Shown one piece after another: positions 58,325-64,000 of a DNA stretch of 64,000 nucleotides; position 1 is the first letter of the stretch; each line of letters starts with the position of its first letter. The notes beneath the pieces are model-generated. The model had not been told where the DNA came from. It made no database searches and saw only the letters and a list, made by a program, of their open reading frames with translations. The position numbers and the translations under genes were made by a program. The stretch is taken from contig CAAGHP010000017.1 in NCBI GenBank assembly GCA_900769705.1, positions 79,645 to 143,644 on the forward strand, written 5' to 3'. The stretch is from Alphaproteobacteria bacterium (GTDB taxonomy: Bacteria > Pseudomonadota > Alphaproteobacteria > RF32 > CAG-239).

Positions 58325-59437
58325 ATGGATTTAATGACAACGGTAAAAGACCTGATACGTTTTAGAACCGAAACAGGAAATGCTGCAGAAATTAAAAAAG
58401 CGGCTGATTATATTGTAAATATGTTTCAAGGCACAGAGGTTAAGGCTGAGATTTTTCAATCGTCTGCTTCTCCGGTAGTATTTTTGCGCAATGCCGATAC
58501 GCTGGATTTTGATGTGATTGTGTTGGGGCATATAGATGTGGTACCGGCAGAAGATTCGATGTTTGAACCGGTAGAAAAAAACGGCAGAATGTATGGCCGC
58601 GGTACTTTGGATATGAAATCTTTTGCCGCCGTTGCGATAAATTCTATGATGTATGCAGCCGAGCATAAATTGCCGCTGAAATTCGGTGTTATATTGTCTA
58701 CGGATGAAGAAAAAGGCAGCAAGTCAACAGAATCATTTTTGAAAGCGTATCCGCAAATAAAGGCAAAAATCGTGCTGGATAACGATGTAGGCGGCGATAT
58801 TACAAAAATTGTCAGTAAATGTAAAAATCCGGTGTTTGTTAAATTGATTGCAAAAGGGCAGGAAGCGCACGGCTCAACTCCGTGGGAAGGTGTTGATGCT
58901 AATGAACTGCTGCTGCAAAGCTGGCAGAATATTCGAAAAATCTATCCGTATTATGCCAAAAATCTGCCGCAACCGCAAAATACTTGGTTTGATACTGTTC
59001 ATATTGCGCTGATAAACGGCGGACAGGTTTCTAATGTATTGTCAAATTATGCCGAAGCTTTGCTTGATTTTCGCTTGACCGAAAATTCGACAGTGGAAAA
59101 TTTGGAAGAAAATTTGCAAAAGTGTTTGGTTGATGGGGTAAGCTACAAAATTGTGTCGTCTTCAACTCCGGTAGTTATGGATGAAAATAATCCGTACATA
59201 TTGGATTATAAACATTTTGCCGAAAATATTTTAGGTAAAAGCATCGAGTTTGAGCATATAGGCGGCGCTACGGATTCACGCGCTTTTGCCGTAAAAGGCT
59301 CGGTTGTAATTATGCACTCCGGAACCGGAGAAGGAATGCATGCTTCTGGTGAATATGTAGAAATCGAAAGCGTTAAGCAGATTGCTGATATCCAAATTAA
59401 ATTCTTGGAAAAATTAGCGGAACATAATGCAAAATAA
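58325..59437 (+). CDS. M20-family metallohydrolase (DapE/ArgE-like)
   Basis: 370-aa zinc hydrolase. Metal ligands: VLGHIDVVP, GRGTLDMKS and STDEEKGS (catalytic Glu pair). A dimerisation domain (about 180-290) has GQEAHGSTPWEG, and IGGATDSRAF and late MHASGEYV follow. The family includes succinyl-diaminopimelate desuccinylase and acetylornithine deacetylase; sequence features alone do not separate them, and no lysine or arginine gene adjoins it. Confidence 0.82.
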   Translation: MDLMTTVKDLIRFRTETGNAAEIKKAADYIVNMFQGTEVKAEIFQSSASPVVFLRNADTLDFDVIVLGHIDVVPAEDSMFEPVEKNGRMYGRGTLDMKSFAAVAINSMMYAAEHKLPLKFGVILSTDEEKGSKSTESFLKAYPQIKAKIVLDNDVGGDITKIVSKCKNPVFVKLIAKGQEAHGSTPWEGVDANELLLQSWQNIRKIYPYYAKNLPQPQNTWFDTVHIALINGGQVSNVLSNYAEALLDFRLTENSTVENLEENLQKCLVDGVSYKIVSSSTPVVMDENNPYILDYKHFAENILGKSIEFEHIGGATDSRAFAVKGSVVIMHSGTGEGMHASGEYVEIESVKQIADIQIKFLEKLAEHNAK

Positions 59438-59461
59438 AAAAATGAATGTTTTTACAGATAC

Positions 59462-59494
59462 AAAAAAAATCCGGTAAAAAACCGGATTTTTTTT
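59462..59494. terminator. Bidirectional terminator
   Basis: ATCCGG/CCGGAT stem extended by A/T pairs, with T-runs on both strands. It serves the M20 gene and the convergent 59507 gene. Confidence 0.9.
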
Positions 59495-59506
59495 AGTTAA
59501 AGACAA

Positions 59507-60094
59507 TTATTTTTCTATGGTGACGTCAGTCAGTCTGAAATAATCAAATTCGCCGTCTGTCGGAATTTTGAAACGGCTGCGGCTTTTAGCTGTCATTGCA
59601 GTGGCTTCAGCACCGCCTTCATAAACTACCGCACCAGATTTATCATGAAAAGTCAATGAAACTAAAATACGCGCAACGTCGTTGTCACTGTCGTTTTCAA
59701 TAAAACCACAGACTGCTTTTTCACACTTATACAAACCGTAAACTTTGATTCCATCTTGGTTATAAGTGTTTAAATCTTCTTTTTCTTTCAGTTCAGAAGC
59801 CGGCTCATCTTTTATGTTGTCTTCCGGATTAGCCTGTTTATTACTTGAGTTAGACGGAAAAACGGCATAAACCAAGCCCAGCACAATTACCAAAACAGCG
59901 GTCATAGGCACCTTTTTACCGCTTACGGAAACATATCTGCCTTTCAGATAATTCTTATAAATAGTCTTAAGTAAAACAAATAACTCCTTGAAAACTCTGA
60001 AATATTTTCTATCTTTCAGGGCCGCGCTTAAATCTTTCGCATTTTCCAACAAACTATCATCAATATTGTTGTTTTGCGGTACTTTGTCTGTCAT
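59507..60094 (-). CDS. Membrane-anchored protein with FxLYD-like C-terminal domain
   Basis: 195-aa bitopic protein: cytoplasmic helical N-terminus (1-60), one membrane segment (about 64-80), a Ser/Asn/Glu linker, and a beta-rich periplasmic domain (about 112-195: VYGLYKCEKAVCGFIENDSD... SLTFHDKSGAVVYEGGA). This resembles FxLYD/DUF3426-type domains of unknown ligand. Just downstream of the PilT-like gene on the same strand but 130 bases apart. Confidence 0.7.
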   Translation of the reverse strand: MTDKVPQNNNIDDSLLENAKDLSAALKDRKYFRVFKELFVLLKTIYKNYLKGRYVSVSGKKVPMTAVLVIVLGLVYAVFPSNSSNKQANPEDNIKDEPASELKEKEDLNTYNQDGIKVYGLYKCEKAVCGFIENDSDNDVARILVSLTFHDKSGAVVYEGGAEATAMTAKSRSRFKIPTDGEFDYFRLTDVTIEK

Positions 60095-60224
60095 TATAAA
60101 ATCCTTTAACCATAAAAGTTCACATTTTTAATCAGTATAATAGTAATATGTTGAAAAAAAGTAAATAAAAATAAATAAAAACATCATCAAAAAATGATGA
60201 TGTTTTTGTAAGTGTTCAAGTGTG

Positions 60225-61181
60225 TTAGTTATCAAACAACGGAACGCCGCGGGTTAAGCGAATGCGTTGCGTTTCAATAGTGGTTGACAAATTCATCTTG
60301 CCGCTCTTTATAATGCCGCGGACTTGGTCTCCCTTTGTGCCGTCCGGATTAGCAAACACATATTCAATTTTAGCGCGTTTAGGCACGCCGACCAAAGTTT
60401 GGTGCAGCACTGCCAAAATACCGTTGCCAACCAAATCATAAGCCATTTCTTCGGAAATACCGGTGGCTGCTGCATATTTTACAATAGATTGAATGGCGTC
60501 CGTAACGGTGCTGGCGTGAATCGTTGACATAACCAAGTGGCCGGAAATGGCGGCGCGCAAAGCTTCGGAAGCAATTTCCGGATCGCGAATCTCGCCCAAG
60601 TATACATAACGCGGTTTAGAACGCAGCATAGATTTTAAGCCGGCTTCCCAAGAGCCTCCCGGAGGCGTCATCTGTTTGCAGATACCCAATTCGCCGTTTA
60701 CGGTGTGATATGTGCCGTCCAGCGGCATTTCCACAGGGTCTTCCAGTGTAAACGCATAACCGCCGTCGCGGATTAAAAATTCACGCAGCAAAGCGGAAAG
60801 GGTGGTTGTTTTACCGGAACCGGTAGTGCCGGCCAGTAAAATAAGCCCGGGAGCGCCGCTGAGTGATTTCAAATATTTCAACAAATGTTCTTCAATCCCC
60901 AATTTGTTGATGTCCGGCACCGTATGCGGCATTTTACGCGCGCAGTATTGCTGACCTTCCAAAGTTACGGTGCGCTCAACACGATAGTTTAAACCCTTGA
61001 ATTTTACCTGATAGCTTGGATTGTGTCCGTCGTAGGTATTCATCACCTGCTGTAAAAATTCGTCATAGTCGTCCGGATGAACCTGTACCAAACCGCTTGG
61101 GGTTTTTTTGCCCCAAATATAGGCGGTGCCGTCCGGAATAATATAAATATCGGAAAAATCCGTATCATTAACTGTTGCCAT
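60225..61181 (-). CDS. PilT/DotB-like secretion or pilus ATPase
   Basis: 318-aa hexameric GspE-superfamily ATPase. N-terminal domain about 1-100. Walker A is GTTGSGKT (118-125), the Asp box TLEDPVEM, the Walker B-like YVYLGEIRDPEIASEALRAA, and the His box SGHLVMSTIHAS. The PilT-type AIRAE segment reads GEIRDPE. It powers pilus retraction or, as DotB, type IV secretion. A prepilin gene lies 2 kb away, favouring a pilus role; no other pil or dot gene is present here. Confidence 0.85.
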   Translation of the reverse strand: MATVNDTDFSDIYIIPDGTAYIWGKKTPSGLVQVHPDDYDEFLQQVMNTYDGHNPSYQVKFKGLNYRVERTVTLEGQQYCARKMPHTVPDINKLGIEEHLLKYLKSLSGAPGLILLAGTTGSGKTTTLSALLREFLIRDGGYAFTLEDPVEMPLDGTYHTVNGELGICKQMTPPGGSWEAGLKSMLRSKPRYVYLGEIRDPEIASEALRAAISGHLVMSTIHASTVTDAIQSIVKYAAATGISEEMAYDLVGNGILAVLHQTLVGVPKRAKIEYVFANPDGTKGDQVRGIIKSGKMNLSTTIETQRIRLTRGVPLFDN

Positions 61182-61436
61182 CTTGTTTTCCTTATTAGTT
61201 AAAATACTAGTATCAAAAACATAGAAGTTTTTTATTAAGTTTTGGTTAAGCCTGTAAAAATTGCTGAAAAAGTTGAGTTATCCACAATTAAATGTATAAA
61301 AATTCAATCTTCTGCGTCCCAGAATAAATATTGGTATCTTCAAAGATACTGTAATAAGGCCGTTAATAAAGGTTTACGCGCCGACTTGACTATGATAAAA
61401 CCAAAAATAGTAAAATAATTTTATAAAGGAACTGTT
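61182..61436. other. Divergent intergenic region of the ATPase and FadL genes
   Basis: Contains TTGACT (61386-61391) and TAAAAT (61411-61416, 19-nt spacing) as a possible promoter for the porin gene, the hairpin ATCTTCAAAGAT (61335-61346), and a single perfect DnaA-box sequence TTATCCACA (61278-61286). Nothing else seen. Confidence 0.45.
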
Positions 61437-62699
61437 ATGAGAAAGATATCTGCAGCCGCAGCTGTGGCTCTGTTGGCTAGTGTAGGCAATGCTAACGCCG
61501 CCGGCTATCAACTAAATGAATTTTCCGTTACTAACTTGGGGCGCTCTTTTGCCGGTATCGGTGTCGCCGGCGATGATTATTCGGCTTTGGGGTATAATCC
61601 AGCCGGTATGACTTTAATGAAACGCTCCGGCATGCAGGCCGGTTTAACCATGACCGAAGTTGCATCTAAAATCCGCGGCGTCGGCAATACGGCCGGTAAA
61701 AAAACAGATATGGATTTTATGATTCCTCTGCCTAGTATGTTTGGGCAATATAATGTAAATGACAAGCTGTTTTTAGGCGCAGGTGTCTATGTTCCGTTTG
61801 GTTTGGCAACACGCTATGGACATGACAGTTTTGTGGCCGATGGTGCAACCGGTGTCCGCCGTTCCGAATTGGAGGTTGTGGATGGCAATATTTCGGCTGC
61901 GTATAAAGTTGATAATCATTTGTCATTGGGTGTGAGCGGTATTCTGCGCCATATTAAGGGCAAATTAACTTCTAATGTGAATAAAACTCTTCCTGTATAT
62001 GGATATAGTAATTTGGCTTACAGCGATTTTAAGGTTTCCGGCTGGTCCACAACTATGAATGTGGGCGCTATGTATGAGTTTGATGAAGATACACGCGTTG
62101 GCTTGGCTTATCGCTTCAAAAGTACTCAACGTACCACCGGTCACCATACCGTAACCGTTAATCCGCAATTTGCGGCGATGGCTTCGCTGTTAAATATGCA
62201 ACAAATTAACCGTTTTGACTCTGTTTCTGATCCGGAACTTCCGGCAAGCTGGATTCTTTCCGGATATCACAAGTTTGGCAAAAAATGGGGGACAACAGCT
62301 ACTGTTAAATATACGCAATGGCATCGTTTTTATGTGTTTCCGGCTTATTCTTCCGGTACCGGAAATCTGGATGTGCAATATCGTTGGAAAGATGCATGGA
62401 ACTTTGCTTTGGGGCAAGATTATTATTTGAATGAAAATTGGACTTTGCGTGCCGGTATCGCTTGGGACCAATCTCCTGTTCCAAACAGCGCATATCGTAC
62501 CAATCGTATTCCTGATACCGACCGTTTGTGGACGTCTTTCGGCGTAAGCTATGCTGCAGGCAATCATCAGTTTGACTTGGGCTATGCTCACTTATTTATG
62601 ATGCACGGCAAGGTTTGGAATTCTCCTGAACATGATGTCAACGCCAAATACAAGAGCTACAGCAATATGTATGCGCTGCAGTATCAATACAAGTTCTAA
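61437..62699 (+). CDS. FadL/OmpP1-family outer-membrane protein
   Basis: 420-aa beta-barrel for uptake of hydrophobic compounds such as long-chain fatty acids. Signal peptide residues 1-21 (ANA/AGY). The plug-domain start GYQLNEFSVTNLGRSFAGIG, then DDYSALGYNPAGM, is diagnostic. Alternating barrel strands follow and the protein ends in an aromatic residue (LQYQYKF), needed for barrel assembly. AAAGGA site. Confidence 0.93.
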   Translation: MRKISAAAAVALLASVGNANAAGYQLNEFSVTNLGRSFAGIGVAGDDYSALGYNPAGMTLMKRSGMQAGLTMTEVASKIRGVGNTAGKKTDMDFMIPLPSMFGQYNVNDKLFLGAGVYVPFGLATRYGHDSFVADGATGVRRSELEVVDGNISAAYKVDNHLSLGVSGILRHIKGKLTSNVNKTLPVYGYSNLAYSDFKVSGWSTTMNVGAMYEFDEDTRVGLAYRFKSTQRTTGHHTVTVNPQFAAMASLLNMQQINRFDSVSDPELPASWILSGYHKFGKKWGTTATVKYTQWHRFYVFPAYSSGTGNLDVQYRWKDAWNFALGQDYYLNENWTLRAGIAWDQSPVPNSAYRTNRIPDTDRLWTSFGVSYAAGNHQFDLGYAHLFMMHGKVWNSPEHDVNAKYKSYSNMYALQYQYKF

Positions 62700-62773
62700 G
62701 GTAATGAAACTCGTTTAGCTGGTATCTGCTTAAAAAACTGGTAACAAACACTATGCCCTCGTTCTTTACCGTC

Positions 62774-62812
62774 ATTGCCGGACATGACGCACAGTCATGT
62801 ATCGGCAATTTT
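62774..62812 (+). terminator. Terminator after the FadL gene
   Basis: ATTGCCG (62774-62780) with CGGCAAT (62803-62809), inner ACATGAC/GTCATGT, weak TTT end. Confidence 0.75.
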
Positions 62813-62942
62813 GGCGCTGCAAACTACTTTTTAATAATACAGCAAATTTTATTACTAATGATATATAACTTATTGTATCTTTACAATTTGATTTTTTTAT
62901 ACTAACATTTAAAGCGGATAGGCGATAGTCTGTCTGGGGTGT

Positions 62943-63110
62943 CGTAGCCTCTTAATCAAACATCCAGGTACAAGGATGCTAATTTTGTGCATACCTTCTA
63001 GTCTTATGGCTGGAAGGTAGCAAAATAAGCTATAGATATAGCAAATATGCTACACTATTTTTTTGATTAGTAGTTACGAACTTCCGGCCACCTATTTTGG
63101 GGGCTTTTTT
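62943..63110 (+). promoter_or_regulatory. Leader RNA with switchable terminator, copy P
   Basis: Homologue of 40784-40975. P1: TCGTA (62942-62946) with TACGA (63075-63079), then TAATCAAA (62953-62960) with TTTGATTA (63062-63069). P2: CATCC/GGATG (62961-62978). P3: TACCTTC (62992-62998) with GAAGGTA (63013-63019). P4: GCTATA/TATAGC (63029-63042). Conserved GGTAGC.AA.AAG and TACACTATTT (63051-63060). GGCTGGAAG (63008-63016) can pair with CTTCCGGCC (63081-63089), which overlaps terminator stem 63087-63104 followed by six T. All helices are changed relative to copy G yet still pair. Confidence 0.75.
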
Positions 63111-63124
63111 GTTTAACAAGAATT

Positions 63125-63898
63125 ATGGAAGATAAAACAATGACTATGATTAAAACAAATGAATCCGGCCGTTCAATGATTGAAATGTTGGGTGTATTGG
63201 CCATTATCGGTGTGTTATCCGTTGGCGGTATTGCCGGTTACTCCAAAGCTATGAACAAATTTAAAACAAACAAGGTTGCAGATAACGTTTCAATGCTGGT
63301 TGCCAACATCAAAACTTTGTACGCTCAACAAAAAACTTATCACGGTTTGACTAATCAAACTGCTGTTGATATGGGCGTTGTGCCGGATGAACTGGGTACA
63401 ACTTCTGATTTAACCAACGCTTTTAACGGCAAGGTTTACATTAGCACAGCTGACAGCACTACAGATAATGACGATAAGGCTTTCAATATCGTGTTTGACG
63501 GTTTGTCACGTGAAGCCTGCATTACTCTAGCCACAAATGACTGGGGTTCAGGTTATTCTTCAGGCTTGATTGCTATAGCCGCGCAAGGTACATCAATCGG
63601 CAATAAAGTGTTAAACAACAAAATTGGCTGCACTGGCGGTACTTCTGTACAGTTTAAAACAGCAAGCTCTAATTCACAAAATACAGGAACGCCAGGAGCA
63701 TCATCAAGTGATGCTGTTTCTCCTATGGCTGGCAGTGAAGGTTCAACTCCTACCAAAAAACCAACTGCAGCAGCTGCAGCAGCTACTGCATGTCCTGGCG
63801 GTTCATCTTTAGCTGTTCCGATGTCTGTTACAACAGCTGCAAACGCATGTGCCTGCAAACAAGGTAATACATGCTCTATTGCTTGGAAATATTACTGA
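63125..63898 (+). CDS. Type IV prepilin-like protein
   Basis: 257-aa pilin. Short leader ending in Gly, then mature RSMIEMLGVLAIIGVLSVGG with Glu at +5 and the hydrophobic assembly helix. The middle is a globular pilin domain with paired Cys. A Ser/Thr/Ala-rich insert precedes a Cys-rich C-terminus (ACACKQGNTC). The cleavage context G|RSMIE differs from classical G|FTLIE. Start at 63125 or 63140; the latter has GGAAGA upstream. Expression lies under the switchable leader RNA. Confidence 0.88.
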   Translation: MEDKTMTMIKTNESGRSMIEMLGVLAIIGVLSVGGIAGYSKAMNKFKTNKVADNVSMLVANIKTLYAQQKTYHGLTNQTAVDMGVVPDELGTTSDLTNAFNGKVYISTADSTTDNDDKAFNIVFDGLSREACITLATNDWGSGYSSGLIAIAAQGTSIGNKVLNNKIGCTGGTSVQFKTASSNSQNTGTPGASSSDAVSPMAGSEGSTPTKKPTAAAAAATACPGGSSLAVPMSVTTAANACACKQGNTCSIAWKYY

Positions 63899-63958
63899 GT
63901 TAGGAAAAGCGTGACGGCTTGAGTGATATCCGACAGCCGTTCGCATTTTCCTTTTAAT

Positions 63959-63992
63959 TGCCGTTCACTCTCATTTATTGACGGCAGTTTTT
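63959..63992 (+). terminator. Terminator after the prepilin gene
   Basis: TGCCGT (63959-63964) with ACGGCA (63981-63986) and five T. A second hairpin ACGGCT/AGCCGT precedes it (about 63914-63940). Confidence 0.75.
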
Positions 63993-64000
63993 CTCCGAAA

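Noticed and set aside
61278..61286. Perfect DnaA box TTATCCACA (another at 9434-9442 on the other strand) as a replication origin sign
   Set aside because: Single isolated boxes, no cluster, no AT-rich unwinding element and no dnaA, parAB or gid genes nearby.

Overview
This is a low-GC bacterial chromosome segment using the standard code (TGA is a stop in several genes). Gene content points to an alphaproteobacterium: an FtsZ with a long acidic linker, an alphaproteobacterial-type L33, and a SPOR protein - NagZ - TatA-like order typical of that class. Low GC, A/T-rich intergenic DNA and pseudopilins starting with G|RSMIE resemble uncultured gut alphaproteobacteria. The lineage is an inference, not a computed placement.

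Layout. (1) 1-9360, core genes: ftsZ; an isolated overlapping pair resembling phage Rz/Rz1 spanins; a 0.7 kb non-coding stretch with a four-unit tandem array; the ppiD-fmt operon; tpiA-secG-pyrG; a surface lipoprotein. (2) 9570-13400, an accessory pocket behind a tRNA-Ser(UGA): a 73-bp exact duplication of the tRNA 3' end plus its terminator, a structured minus-strand RNA candidate, and three monocistronic genes of one unrecognised family sharing the same promoter and lacking Shine-Dalgarno (SD) sequences. (3) 13450-23661: greA with a leader terminator, a small Cys-rich protein, a eukaryotic-type phosphomannomutase overlapping DHFR and then thyA, an intergenic hairpin array, an orphan PhoR-like kinase, and mutS-mazG-priA. 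(4) 23662-40723, a compact P22/podovirus-like prophage: regulator, GroES-like protein, portal, tail collar and fibre, holin, SleB endolysin, terminase, scaffold, capsid, gp4- and gp10-like head/tail genes. It has no integrase, replication or recombination gene and no spanin. (5) 40750-56780: a leader RNA driving a glycosyltransferase, an MsbA-like exporter, a candidate ncRNA, the cdd-punA-deoA salvage operon, a giant AsmA protein, a divergent GalU, SPOR-nagZ-tatA, xthA-S41 protease, and rpmG. (6) 56785-63990: xerC, an SH3 protein, an M20 hydrolase, a PilT-like ATPase, a FadL-type porin, and a type IV prepilin under a second copy of the leader RNA.

How it fits together. Nucleotide supply is concentrated here (pyrG, folA, thyA, deoA, punA, cdd, mazG-like). 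Envelope biogenesis is the other theme (ppiD, secG, tatA-like, msbA, asmA, galU, nagZ, SPOR, lipoproteins). Leader hairpins followed by T-runs, lying between a promoter and the first codon, recur before greA, the phage groES-like gene, the glycosyltransferase and the prepilin, so transcription attenuation looks common.

The most novel item is the pair of leader RNAs at about 40784-40975 and 62940-63110. They share four helices with compensatory changes and a mutually exclusive antiterminator/terminator, which is the organisation of a riboswitch. Next are the three-gene paralogous family, the tandem array near ftsZ, and the integrase-less prophage whose missing spanins may be the pair beside ftsZ.
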